A stretch of 64,000 bases of DNA, from assembly GCA_036250195.1 (NCBI GenBank), contig JAVHZZ010000001.1:382027907-382091906 (forward strand). The letters are read 5' to 3'. The stretch comes from Mixophyes australis (Eukaryota; Chordata; Amphibia; Anura; Limnodynastidae). Below the pieces are notes generated by a model. It made no database searches and had not been told where the DNA came from. It worked only from the letters and a program-made list of their open reading frames with translations. A program made the position numbers and the translations under genes. How positions within the stretch are numbered: the first letter of the stretch is position 1; each line of letters opens with the position of its first letter. Of the stretch, positions 22,054 through 33,340 are shown in pieces.

Positions 22054-22379
22054 TATCAAATTACACTAGGAACAACAATAATATCCCTGGCGCAATAAGG
22101 GGACCAAGGTACTCCTCAAGAATGTTGAGACTATGATTTATTAAATATAAAATATGGAAATATAGCAAAAAGAGTGATGACTCTAAATGTAAATTGCCAG
22201 AAACCAATTCCTTATGGCAAACATTTTGTCCTCTTATTGCGCCAGGGATATTATTGTTGTTCGTATTATCTTAGGAGATTGGGACCTTTTTCTACTACCA
22301 CCCTTCTCCCTTGGCTGAACGATAATTTTCATTAGGAAGCACAGGTGTCCTGTCTTTCATTTTTGTATCAAATTACACT
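22054..22379 (+). mobile_element. 298-bp insertion with 14-bp target duplication and inverted 5' end
   Basis: The 14-mer tatcaaattacact occurs at 22054-22067 and 22366-22379, bounding a 298-bp insert. Inside, 22070-22105 and 22229-22262 are inverted copies over about 35 bp (aacaacaataatatccctgg and complement). The right end, ggtgtcctgtctttcattttt, looks like a retroelement 3' end. A long target duplication plus an inverted 5' segment suggests target-primed insertion with 5' inversion, as seen with LINEs and Penelope-like elements. Confidence 0.7.
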
Positions 22380-23190
22380 TACTTATATTTTCCACTCCGC
22401 CACTTCTAAATTTTCATACCAAAACTTTTTAATTTCCACCTCGCCCGCTGATAACAAATCTATATAAAGATGTCACATTGACTTAATCTAAGGTCTAAAG
22501 CATTTAGTAGCAGCTGATTTTTAAACTCCCATGCATGGTATCTTCTGCATCCATTTCAATTGTTAGCACCAACTTAAAAGTCAAATGCATACATTCTAAT
22601 TCCCTGTTGATCTGTACCATCTTTCCAATATAAATATTAGAAATATATTGAAAAGTATACCATAAAGTAATCTGGAAGGCTGTAACTCTTAACAGGAATT
22701 TTCGAATTGAGATCTAGTGGTGGTCTATAGTTTTAATTGGATCCAGGACATAAACAGTGCAAGTCTGGTCCAACAGCATAAACATGGAGACAATGTTGCT
22801 GCTGTCACTATTATAACACAATGTTACATATAAAGCATAAAAAGTGCTCAGTATTGCAACAAATTGACAATACAACAAAAATTTTCTTTGATAAAAACTG
22901 ACTTGCTATCATTCATAGTTATAGGGATTCTGATATTTAATAAAATTGAACAATGCAGTTGCCGCTTTCTAAATATATGGTTTGTCCACTTCTTCATTAA
23001 TCCAAAATTACCAGCCAGTTTTGAATTATACTGACACGTTTCTCTGCTAGTTTTATGTGCGGTTTCTTCAATGGAACATATTGCAGCAGTTCTTATTTAA
23101 ATACAAAGCAACCAATAAGGGTTAATTACCTTTCATTCATAAAAATAAAAAGAGCTTCATTCTGTGGTAACACCATTATTACAGTTTCAA
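22380..23190. other. AT-rich, no gene seen
   Basis: No coding sequence, RNA gene or clear repeat boundary recognised. Confidence 0.5.
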
Positions 23191-23196
23191 TACCAA

Positions 23197-23371
23197 GGGC
23201 TAGATTTACTAAGCTGCGGGTTTGAAAAAGTGGGGATGTTGCCTATAGCAACCAATCAGATTCTAGCTTTCATTTATTTAGTACCTTCTACAAAATGACA
23301 GCTAGAATCTGATTGGTTGCTATAGGCAACATCCCCACTTTTTCAAACTCGCAGCTTAGTAAATCTAGCCC
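23197..23371. mobile_element. 175-bp palindromic MITE, copy 2
   Basis: Same palindrome as at 13610, ends GGGCTAGATTT and AAATCTAGCCC, flanked by CAA on both sides. Length is exactly 175 bp. Confidence 0.9.
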
Positions 23372-23686
23372 CAAGTCTTTTATTTTAACTTTCAGATAGA
23401 CAATTGACAAGTAAAAGACAACAGATCCAGGTGTCAATTGATTAACCTATCAACCTAGCAGGCAGACCTATCAATGCAAAATGGCTAAAAAGTGAGGAAA
23501 GAAAAAAAAATCTTATTTCAAATCTAGGAGAGAGCAGATATAAATAAACAAATATAAATGAGTAGGAAGGAATACATTTACAGTTTCCAAGTTAATAGAG
23601 CCATAATAAAAAAAATACCCATATGAGAATGAGTATTTCATCTCCAAACAGTATGTGGCAGCATTTTCTAAATAGCTTGATATACA

Positions 23687-23689
<3 letters not shown>

Positions 23690-23744
<55 letters not shown>

Positions 23745-23745
23745 T
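23690..23745. repeat. (TA)n with short (CA)n tail
   Basis: About 46 bp of TA followed by a short CA run. Confidence 0.95.
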
Positions 23746-24040
23746 AAAAATATACACGAGGATGCACTCTATTCACAATAATTATGTCACGGGCACTAGG
23801 AGTTCTGCCCAGGATTCACCGGATGATAATGCTTACCAGATTGGCAGGGTTTACACAGCGGTCCTCTGGCAGTAGGGTGAATAATAGGAACGTATATAAC
23901 AGCAGATGGAGAGAGAATGCCAATGAAATGGATGAGAGTCAGTGACTTGCAGCTATACTGGTAGGAGAGTCAGCGACTTGCAGCTGTACTGGTAGGAGAG
24001 TAGAGTGGACGTGAACAGGTGAAGGAAGGTAACGGGAGAG

Positions 24041-24430
24041 TCAGTGGTCTGCGGATAGCAAGTTGTACCACTGCTGTGAAAGGAAGACTTGTCCAGGTGC
24101 AGGTAGGTAGCGGGAGAGTCAGTGGTCTGCGTATAGCAAGTTGTACCAATGCTGTTATGAGAAGACTTGTCCAGGTGCAGGTAGGTAGCGGGAGAGTCAG
24201 TGGTCTGCATATAGCAAGTTGTACCACTGCTGTGAAGGGAAGACTTGTCCAGGTGCAGATAGGTAGCGGGAGAGTCAGTGGTCTGCGTATAGCAAGTTGT
24301 ACCACTGCTGTGAAGGGAAGACTTGTCCAGGTGTAGGTAGGTAGCGGGAGAGTCAGTGGTCTGCGTATAGCAAGTTGTACCACTGCTGTGATGAGGTGAG
24401 GACTTGTCCAGGTGCGGATAAGTGGAGGAG
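24041..24430. repeat. 78-bp minisatellite, about five units
   Basis: Units starting tcagtggtctgc recur at 24041, 24119, 24197, 24275 and 24353, a constant 78-bp step, with few mismatches. Because 78 is a multiple of three, frames on both strands stay open for 105-183 codons. These are by-products of the repeat, not evidence of protein. The array lies inside the solo LTR. Confidence 0.95.
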
Positions 24431-24517
24431 TGATAAGAGTCTATAACTGTATAAATACAATTGGAGAGCAGAGGAGCTAGTCCCAAACAGATATGCAGCG
24501 TCACAGCTAATAGTCTA

Positions 24518-24900
24518 TAGCGGGTATGGATACCGCTGCTGAGTAGAGAAGCTTGTCCAAAGCGGATATGCAGGATAACAGCTGATAGTCAATAACAAGT
24601 ATGCATACCGCTGCTGAGTAGAGAAGCTTGTCCAACGAAGATATGCAGGCACAGCAGGAGAGCTGAGAGACTGTAGCGGGTATGGGAACCGCAGGTGAGC
24701 AGAGCAGGTAATCCAGCAGACAGCTGAAGACACGAGCAGGACACAGGAGTCAGTAGCGGGTATGGGAACCGCAGATGAGCAGAGCAGGTAATCCAGCAGA
24801 CAGCTGAAGACACGAGCAGGACACAGGAGTTAGTAGCGGGTATGGGAACCGCCGATGAGCAGAGCAGGTAATCCAGCAGGAAACTGAAGATACGAGCAGG
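24518..24900. repeat. 75-81-bp minisatellite, about five units
   Basis: Units with tagcgggtatgg or its variant start near 24518, 24593, 24674, 24754 and 24834. The last three are nearly identical with an 80-bp period; the first two are a diverged subtype. Lies directly next to the 78-bp array in the same LTR. Confidence 0.88.
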
Positions 24901-25292
24901 ACACAGGAGACACCTTCAGAGACTCACAGGGAATGAGACTCAAGATCAGACAACGATACCATGGCCACAGGTGCCTTAAATAGGGAAAGGTGATTGATCC
25001 ACCAATTAGGTTAAAAGCAAGGTCATAAGAGTTCATGGATGCTGCGCATGCGCAGTCCATCAAGATGGCGGACGGCCGCGGCTCAGGACAGGCGCCGGCA
25101 AGAAGGATAGAGAACCACGCACCAGCGCAGAGGCACTCACGGTCCGGTGAGTGACAAATTAAATTAAGCTGTGCATAGCTCATAATTTAAAAAACATGGT
25201 CCATAGTTGCTCAACAAACAAACAGACTAGCACCAACAGTAAGAAAAGTACAAACTTTAATAGAAAAATACAAAATTTAACAGAAAAAATGG

Positions 25293-25295
<3 letters not shown>

Positions 25296-25335
<40 letters not shown>
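25296..25335. repeat. (TA)n microsatellite
   Basis: About 40 bp of TA dinucleotides, generating IYIYIY frames. Confidence 0.95.
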
Positions 25336-25337
<2 letters not shown>

Positions 25338-26055
25338 TCAATTCTCAACACTCAGTGACAGAGAAGATTTTAACCATTGACTGCTCGCTAAAATATAAGT
25401 TAGTATTCTTCAAAGTGTACTAACCTGCCAATCTGATTAATCATGAAATAGAAAATAAAATATATTACATGTTGCAGATACATTAGCTATCCCTTCTAAA
25501 CTTACTTAAACATATATTATTTAATTAAATTGTGTTATTTTGACAATGAGGAAAAAGTGTTGTTAAAATAAAAATATAATAAGGTTCACATGTACATAAA
25601 TGAGTGAATCTATCAACTGCGTTTTGTGTAGATAATATGTTTTATACCCCTAATGTTCAATTAATTTCCCATCATGACTATGTGATAAGTGTTGAAATAA
25701 ACTATGAGTCTACTTTTTTATTTTGATTAAAATATGTAGATGTCAGGATAATTGCCAATTTTTGACTTGTGATGTTGTGAATCTTTATACAAACATCCCA
25801 CATCACACATTCAGCAGGTATTTCTGCAATTGATTTTTTTCTTTAAAAAGAGATGGGACTCAGATAGACACAACTGGAATTCATTTTAGCTTGCATTTCC
25901 ATGATTTTATCACACAATAATTGTATTTATGATTCATCTTTTTATTTACAGACACTGAACTACCAGGTTTGCGTTGCAAATCGTGGGCCTCTTTGAAGAG
26001 CAATACAACTGGAATGGCCCATATGCTGAAAACCTTTTTGTTTTTATCTGATTAA
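25336..26055. other. AT-rich, no gene seen
   Basis: Nothing recognisable apart from AT-rich low complexity. Confidence 0.5.
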
Positions 26056-26059
26056 ACGT

Positions 26060-28000
26060 TTTTTATCTGATTTGTTTCTGTACAGGGCAGTCGTGCCCTG
26101 CAAGCTCTCTGTTGGGGCCCAGCCTTGTTTTAATCTGGGCCCCGTATTATGCCTCTAAAGATGCCCTCTTTGCTACCTGTCCCTGCTGCTCACCCGCCAA
26201 CTCATGGACACATTATTGTAATCCTTCACTGATTGCTCTGGCCCCAACTGCTATTTACTGCAGACCCTGTCTTGGGCCTACTCTTCTGGTGGCCTACTTA
26301 CCTCCATTCCTGCAATCTCCTGCTGCCCACCAATCTCCTAACTGCTGTCCAAGGCCTGCTGCTCTGGTCCCGACCAACGCTGCCACTCCAAGACGTAGAT
26401 TGGGCCTTCTCCTCATTGAACCTTCTCCTCCTCTAGCTGTTGCTGTATGCTGTGTCCTCCTCTGATGTCTCCTGTTCTGATTTCCTGATGCTTCATGCCA
26501 TCTGCCACCCCATGCTCCAGCTCCTGATGTTGCCTCTGTCCTCCGCACCTCTCCCTGCTCAGCCGGCCCAGGCGGCCTCAGTAACTATAGGCCGCGGCTC
26601 GGTCTTGCATTTTCTCCACTCCCTCAATTAACTCCCTGGCTTGGATTCTTTCCCTGTTGCCCTCCACCAGATGCCGTTGTCTGTCCCCATTGTAGCCCAG
26701 TGAACCTACAGCCTTTTCTCCTCATTACCTCATTCATCACTGGAGGCCTCATCTGCCCCATCCTCCTCTTCACCCCTCACAGTGTACACCTGGTTTCTGT
26801 TCCCTGTTTTCAGTTATGTCTCTTCGCCACCGACCACCATATGACCCACTCCAACCTCTGGCTACCTATAGGTAGTCAAATGCTGTTCCCACCAGCACTC
26901 ATATCTGGACCCTTAATTACCTCTGACCCTGCACTCTTCCTGTTACCCTGAATTCACCTGATCTCTCTCATGGACTCATCTGTACTCTTCCCTGGACCCA
27001 CCGGAACCCACCCTCCCTGGACTTGCCTGTACTTTCTTCCCTGGACTCATCTGTGTTCCTGCTCACCACCTGAGTGCACCGGTTCCTCTGGACACTAGTT
27101 CTGGACCTGTGGTCCCTCACCACTTGCATTTCTTGTACCCTGTCCTCTCTGTCTGGTATTGTCTCTTTAGCGTTACCTTATTGTTTTTGCCCTGTATTTT
27201 GATTTGTCTTTATTTATTTTTATTTATATTTAATACTTTTATTTATTTTATTACTAGTTTATTTTATTTTACTGATTAACAATTGTTGCCCTCACCTCTG
27301 TCTTTGCTCTCTAACTCCTCCTCCTGCCTCTTCTGCCTTAGTTCCTCCCACCTCCATCTACCCTTGTCTTCGGTCTCTCACCATGCCTCCACGTTCCTGT
27401 CCTATTCCCATTCTCTCCACTTTCCCACTTTGCTGTCCCAACTTTAATCCCCGCCTCGCTTCATCAACCCTGCATATCTCATCCATCTCACTCCACTTCC
27501 CTCCCTCCCCTTCTCCTGTGCACTCTGGAATTTCAGATCCATCAATAACAAACTTCCCACTATCCACGACCTCTTCATCTCAAACTTCAACTGGATTAGG
27601 GATATTGTATCCCTTTCTATACATCATCCCCCTGCCCTTTTTATGTCTGATTGACTTGTCTATGCGCTTTGCACTGGTATAAAAAAAATGTTTCTTTAAA
27701 TAAGTTTTAAGGAGCAGGAGATGGTAGATAACCTTCTTGCTATCAGCAAAATTTGACTCTTTTCTGCTGATACTCCTTCCCCCGCCGCTCTCTCTCATGG
27801 GGTCTTTCCTTCACCCACTCCACCAGACTGGATGACCGTCCAGGTGTTGGAGTGGGCCTCCTGCTATCCCCTAACTGCACTTTTTGGGTAAGTCCCACGG
27901 AGCCTTCCCTCTCTTTCTCCTCCTTCAAAATCCATTTTATCCGCCTCTTCTCCCCCATCCACCTCTGTATCTCTATACCTCCCTGGGTGGTGGGTGTAGG
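26060..28000 (+). mobile_element. L2-type LINE, 5' region through early endonuclease
   Basis: A pyrimidine-rich, GC-richer block unlike its flanks. The first 1.3 kb is leader/ORF1-like with no clear domain. From about 27510 the ORF2 endonuclease begins and runs, with interruptions, to about 27990. The reverse transcriptase and 3' end are missing. L2 copies are normally 5'-truncated, so a retained 5' part with the 3' part gone implies deletion. Confidence 0.7.
27510..27990 (+). pseudogene. L2 ORF2 endonuclease N-terminal remnant, interrupted
   Basis: In one frame: LWNFRSINNKLPTIHDLFIS, the NARS-x-x-NK-L-x-x-I-x-DLF start of L2-type endonucleases. About 130 bp of AT-rich sequence (27610-27740) interrupts it. 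Then the frame resumes with SADTPSPAALSHG and, after a shift, FTHSTRLDDRPGVGVGLLLS and SSFKIHFIRLFSPIH, which match the family's GRGGGVGLL and F-E-x-x-x-x-RL-F-SPI blocks. Catalytic GDFN and SDH motifs lie beyond the break and are absent. Confidence 0.75.
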
Positions 28001-28043
28001 GTAGTAATGGCAAAATAAATGTAAACAATCAGACACCATTTTG

Positions 28044-28218
28044 TTTTGTGGAACTACAAGTCCCAGCCAGCCAGGGTGCCATAAACAGTCTGGGCATTCT
28101 TGTATAACTACAAGCACCAGCATACCCATGGGAGCCAGGGCATGCTGGCACTTGGAGAACCACAAGTTCCAACATATCCTGACACCCATGGCTTGCTGAC
28201 ACATGTAGTTCCACAAAA
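28044..28218. repeat. Inverted-end repeat built of AACTACAAGTCCCAGC-like units
   Basis: Left end ttttgtggaactacaagtc and right end acatgtagttccacaaaa are complementary over about 18 bp. The interior contains three to four loose copies of a unit like actacaagtcccagca/tgcc. Such units are a common vertebrate dispersed repeat. It lies just downstream of the L2 fragment. Confidence 0.65.
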
Positions 28219-28319
28219 TCAAAAGTTTACAAAACCATAACTCCCTCATTCAAACCACATACATTTAACAAAAATAATAAAACCCCAATAAAGACACAAA
28301 ACACTATAGATGCTCACTG

Positions 28320-28510
28320 ACCCCTGTGAACTGTTATTGGTTTTAGTTTTTGATTTGGATTATCTTTGTGTTTTGGCTTTGGTTTCAGAGTAAAAATTGC
28401 AGTTTAATACATCTGGCAACTTTTGGACTAAAATTGCGGGTTATCACTCGCGATTTGCTGCAATTTTAACACGCTGAAAAGATCAGACTTTGATACATTT
28501 ACCCCTTAGT
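28320..28510. repeat. Fragments of dispersed repeats
   Basis: 28330-28385 is a reversed piece of the CCAAAACC repeat of 3500-3800. It is followed by a short element end, ttgatacatttacccctta (28488-28507). The same end occurs at about 40290-40310, and reversed at 63602-63620. Confidence 0.5.
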
Positions 28511-29548
28511 GTGTGTGAGGGAACACATTTGAGAAATATGGGACATTTCAGTCTTGATAGACCCCCTCATGCAAATGCACAATGTAATGTTTAAATCAGA
28601 AGATTTTATACCCTTCTTACAGGCTCTACACAGCCACCTTAGGAATTAAATTTTTAATTAAGTCAGATTGATTCTTAAAATGAAAGAGAGCTTTCAGAAG
28701 TAAATTGTCTATCACTAAGATTTTTGCTTGGGCACCTCAGAGAATCTCTCACCTCTGCTCTGTTTGAGTGGCTAGATGGTATACAACTTTGGGGCTTCAA
28801 ACTCCTCCAAGATCCTTATCTATCCCGGGCCTGGCTAATTTCAAAAGATTATTAACACTTGCATATGATCAGACTCATGTCATCTAGCAAAGCACACTCT
28901 GAGATAACATTACAAGGTTACATACAATATACATTGTCCTACATGAATTCAACAGAAAATACCAATCAGTCATTAGATATACTACATAATTGTCACAAAT
29001 GTATTATTAGAGTAATATTACTGTAGTATTTGAACAGTTGTCGAAGCCTTGACAAAAAAGAGATATTCCAACAAAATATAATGTAAAAATGTGGTTGTTG
29101 ATGGCTTGAAAATTATGTAGGACACTTATTAAATAAGGTATGTCTAGTGTTGTTATAATTATTATTACTATGACTATGATATTATTAGCATATGAGGCAT
29201 TGGGTCTTTCTCTTGCCATTTAAATTTTGTATCCACATCTCACTCAATAATGACTGTCTGGAATTTTTGCAGGCATTAAATGTAATTTACGACTGACAGA
29301 ATACACAAATACGCAGAACATTTTATTTTGCATAAATGTGAATACTTTTAAAAGGCACGCAACAGCCATGGAATAATCTTTTTGGGTTGTGGATCTGGCT
29401 TGTAATGCGCAAGGTGGCAATAGTAAAAAGTAAACCTTCAAAGACCAGTCTGCTACAACTTTAAGACCACTAACTTTTCTCTTACAATAGGGCCCATTGG
29501 AGCTTTATTTATGTTTTAACTAAATCTGGTAAAGTGGGAGAACATTAA
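28511..29548. other. AT-rich, no gene seen
   Basis: No coding sequence or structured repeat recognised. Confidence 0.5.
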
Positions 29549-29723
29549 GGGCTAGATTTACTAAGCTGCGGGTTTGAAAAAGTGGGGATGTTGCCTATAG
29601 CAACTAATCAGATTCTAGCTGTCATTTTGTAGAAAGTACTAAATAAATGAAAGCTAGAATCTGATTGGTTGCTATAGGCAACATCCCCACTTTTTCAAAC
29701 CCGCAGCTTAGTAAATCTAGCCC
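29549..29723. mobile_element. 175-bp palindromic MITE, copy 3
   Basis: Same palindrome as at 13610 and 23197, flanked by TAA on both sides. Ends GGGCTAGATTT and AAATCTAGCCC are intact. Confidence 0.9.
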
Positions 29724-30660
29724 TAAGACTGTCTTTATTACAAGTGCTACTATTGTAAAGGGAAATGTTTTTAACACATTGGTAAAAATACATCTAGAAA
29801 TGCGGTTTCCTACATAAAGTCCATTTGAAAAGGACAAAATGGGAGAGAGACGACAAAAAAGTGTATGTGTGTTTAAGAATTTAATTTTACTACTGTAAGT
29901 TCATTATAATAATTTTAAAATTAAATGAGTAGCAATTATATATCCACCAATACTTTTACTTTCCTGATGCACTCACGTTTTATTTTTTCTGTGCTAGATA
30001 TATTCTTCAATTTCTCTCAATCATTCATTTGCTTCTACTGTGCATTGGCTGCAAAATTCAAATAGCTTTTCAGGTCTCTGCTGACTAGTTCTTTGTGTTA
30101 TTTATTTTTTCTTATTGATTTAGTTCACAGATGTGCTAGAGCTGTGATCAAGGGACCCACATTCCCTGTCTTGTTTAATGTATTGATCACAGGGAATATT
30201 AGATGGCTATCTCTTGTGTTCTTGGTGATAATTCCTCTATAACAGGGACAATGATTATATGTCTCAAGTATGATTTGTCATGGGGACCAACTTAAGCTGA
30301 ACTCGAGTCACAAAATTTTAAAGCCATATGGCACAATCATATTTTATTAATCTATAAGCCATTCTTGCTATTGATGTAGTTTGATCATCTTATGTGATAT
30401 AAATAAGCACAAGCTAACATTTTAATAGTATATTCGACATTATTTGTATAAACATGTTCCTTTTTTAGTTGCATGTATGAATGTTTGGTCTATTTTTTAA
30501 ATCCCATACCTTTAAAAATAATTTTAACTCCTTAGTACACTCTCATAACCTAGTCATGCTATCACTGGTTACATTTTGCAAGATTCTTTCCCCCTGGTCA
30601 TGCTATTATATCATTGAGATGGAAAGCAATAATTTTTGGATATGCATATAACTTTAACTA
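29724..30660. other. AT-rich, no gene seen
   Basis: No support for genes or RNA features. Confidence 0.5.
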
Positions 30661-30689
30661 CATAAACTGTTTCAATTCCAAACAAATCT

Positions 30690-31769
30690 AGATAGGCAGG
30701 GCAGAGGCACACAGAGGGGAGGGGGTTTCTCTAGTGCATGGAAACCCCTCTCCCAGCCTGGGGCACTGTATGCTTGAGGTGTCTGAACACTGCCCCTGGG
30801 ATCAGCCACTTTGCAGCTTGTGTGCAGATCATTCTGTCTGCATTGTTCACAGCCCTCTTTCCCCTGCTGTTTGTCGCCGCCCCTGTCTCTCCCACTGCCT
30901 GCATGTCTCATGTGTGCAGCAGGGGGACACAAAACACAGCACTTAACGAAGAGGGTAATGTGTGTATGTGTGTAGGGGGGTCTCATGTGCTTTTAATGTA
31001 AGTGTGGGGATTTAATGTATAAGTACAATTGTTCCTTTGTAAACATAGGTTTGGAGGGACTTTTAATATATATGTATGGGAGAGGGGAAAGGGGATGTAA
31101 TGTAAGTGTAGGGAGGTATTTTATGTAATGTGGATGGTGTGTGAAATATTAATTTCATAGTAGGTTGAGAGTGGGAGCTTTTAATTTATTGGTGGGGTGA
31201 AGGTTGGAGATATTTAAATTAATAGTGGGGTTATGGTGGACCTATTAAGGGTGGGATGATGAGGTTATCCATTTAATGCTGGGGTGATGTGGGTGATTTG
31301 GGTGCTTTTGATTGAATGTGTGACTGAGTTTGGGGAGAAGGAGAGCTATTTCTTAAAAGTGAATGCTAATTATTTAATGTTTAGGAGGAAATTTAGGGAG
31401 GTTTATTTATTAAATGTACATACTATTAATCTAATGTTAGGATGGTTTGGGGGGAAATTGATCTTTTTATTATAGGTGAATGACATTAATTTACTGTCTG
31501 GGTTGGTTGTTGGAAGGCCTAATTATTAAACATGCCTTTGATTTAATATTGGGCTGCTTTGGGGGAGGGAGGCCTACTGTGTTCACTCATAGCTGGAATT
31601 TCTATATCTTGTATCTGTCCTTTTTCCAAACAGGGACCCAACATCCAGACAAGCAGCAACTGAGCTTAGGACATGAGCACCAGCAGTTTTAGAATAGAGT
31701 CTTGCCTGTGTGTCCCCCCGCCACACAGTTCTACCCCTCCTACCCCTCTACACAGACCCACACACACAT

Positions 31770-31805
<36 letters not shown>
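30690..31805 (+). repeat. G-rich degenerate tandem region, possible non-autonomous transposon interior
   Basis: The first 270 bp is GC-rich. After it the sequence becomes an irregular series of tttaatg or ttattaa alternating with gtgggg and ggagg runs (30960-31590). This resembles, with strands exchanged, the C-rich minisatellite inside the hAT element at 16240-16800. It ends in a C-run and a (CA)n tract. I could not find paired ends or a target duplication, so the hAT link is a suggestion. Confidence 0.45.
31775..31802. repeat. (CA)n microsatellite
   Basis: About 28 bp of CA dinucleotides, preceded by imperfect CA-rich sequence. Confidence 0.95.
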
Positions 31806-32520
31806 TTAGACAATTGTTAGTCAAAATACAGGCACAATGACTTGTATATTTATACAACAGGAAATGGACTGCAATGTATTGTATGAAACTAAATCTGTTT
31901 CTATAAATATACTGTTTACTGTTTTATAATATATACATACGTTTTACAATTAGAATGCTAATAATACAACACGTTTTAATTAAAACTATATTTTGTAAGT
32001 AGTTTTTCTTGAAGATATGAGCAAGTTATTTTATGAATATTGATCCTGTGGATTTAAGTAAAAATAAGAAATATATTTTTTAGATTAAATCAGAATTACC
32101 TTTGCAAGGAGTAGTTTGACGGCAGTAGTCATAAATTATGTTAATAAATTTTCATCCATACATTTGCCAGACTAGTTACCCTTTTACACTGTACAAACAG
32201 TTGGGAGTTATGTCAGGCTACACATGGCTCTGCTCGAAAAGGAAGAGCTGTGTGCACCTAACAGTAGTGCATGCAGCATTGCCCGGGTATATGATGGAGA
32301 TAGGAAGAGTTGGAGAGCAGCCAAACACTGTCTAAAATTACAGCCACCTCCCCATGCATGCTGGTCACGGTCACTGGTGGCATGGCGTGGAAACCCTTCT
32401 CTATAAATTCTGCATTTGCCCCTGAGCGATAATATTTTTAGATGAACGATTAAAAACATTATATTAATCATTCATATTCATGCAGATTCCCAGATTTGTT
32501 TTTTGGTTTTTTTAGTTGTT
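31806..32520. other. No gene seen
   Basis: Overlapping antiparallel frames at 32208-32471 have no recognisable domain. Confidence 0.5.
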
Positions 32521-32524
32521 TTTT

Positions 32525-33340
32525 TCAATAATAATTTTTATTAAAGTTTTCAGTGTACATGATGTACAAAAAAAAAAAAGAAACATACATCAAAATGTGG
32601 GAAGGAGGGGGGGAAGGAAAGGAGAGAGATAAAGGGGATATAGGGAGGGAATGAAAGCGCACCCTTGGCATTTCAAACATGGTATATGAATTATCAGCCC
32701 TCTTGTCCTTCTTGGAGAATTATTGAGAGGAGGATATAGATGCATTTGCATTAACCTGGGGGGTCTGACACTGAGATATGTAGTCATTCCATGAAAAGCA
32801 AACCATATGTGGTGCGGAAGCCGAGGAGGAGTATGAGGCACCTAGTGTCTCCATTTCACAGCTTATCTGTGTTTTAGCTATTACCTTAGCAACCTGGGGC
32901 AAAGTCGGTTTTCTCCAAGCTTGTGCAATCACCTCCCTTGTTGCAGTAAAGATATGACCCGCTACGTATCGATCACTATATGACAATTGTGACGGAAAGA
33001 GCCGTAGAAGTGCAACCTGCGGAGAGAATGGGATCGATGTCTTAATAACCTGAGATACCACAGTATATACTGCAGACCATAAATTCTTAACAATAGAACA
33101 ACTCCAAAATGTGTGTATAATGTCACCTGTCCCTCCGCAGTTCCGCCAACAGGCTTTTGACTGCATTGGCCACATTTTATGAAGCTTAGTGGGTGACAGA
33201 TATAGTCTATAGAGTAATTTATAAAACATCTCAGAGTGATTCAAACATTTTGACATTCGGTATGCGTTCTGAAAAACTTGGTCTCATTGGCTCTCATCTA
33301 ATACAAAACCTAGATCTCTTTCCCAAGCACATTGCATTGA
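32525..33340 (-). mobile_element. L1/Tx1-type LINE 3' end
   Basis: Minus-strand L1-clade 3' end: ORF2 C-terminus (33340 down to 32720), then a C/T-rich 3' UTR and a terminal A/T-rich stretch with tttaataaaaatta near 32530-32545. A T-run (A-run on the coding plus display) sits at 32567-32579. Opposite in orientation to the L1 fragment that follows at 34180. Confidence 0.82.
32720..33330 (-). pseudogene. L1/Tx1 ORF2 C-terminal fragment, 178-codon frame
   Basis: The longest intact transposon frame here apart from the Gypsy one. It includes FYKLLYRLYLSPTKLHKMWP, then CWRNCGGTGDIIHTFWSC, the L1-clade C-terminal Cys/His motif, and later FTATREVIAQAWRKP. It ends at a natural stop. Upstream in another frame, ERDLGFVLDESQ and DQVFQNAYR continue the homology to about 33330. 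The closest match in type is the L1 fragment at 4164-4660. No reverse transcriptase remains. Confidence 0.85.

Larger units (their letters stand above)
23785..25156 (-). mobile_element. 1.37-kb solo LTR with 5-bp target duplication and internal minisatellites
   Basis: The plus strand begins TGTCACGGGC and ends GTGAGTGACA, giving inverted TGTCAC/GTGACA termini. An exact 5-bp duplication, aatta, lies at 23780-23784 and 25157-25161. There are no internal genes, so this is a solo LTR. On the minus strand a TATA-like tatttaaggc near 24970 follows a GC-rich region containing gcgcatgcgcag, which is why I place it on that strand. Two tandem arrays (78-bp and about 80-bp units) occupy the transcript half. 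Gypsy or a related LTR order is likely. Confidence 0.9.

Noticed and set aside
24041..24430. Possible CRISPR-like array of regular units
   Set aside because: Units are contiguous 78-bp tandem copies without unique spacers, inside a eukaryotic LTR.
23953..24504. 183-codon minus-strand frame plus 137- and 105-codon frames
   Set aside because: All follow the 78-bp minisatellite, whose period is a multiple of three; the frames exist on both strands and have no start context or domain.
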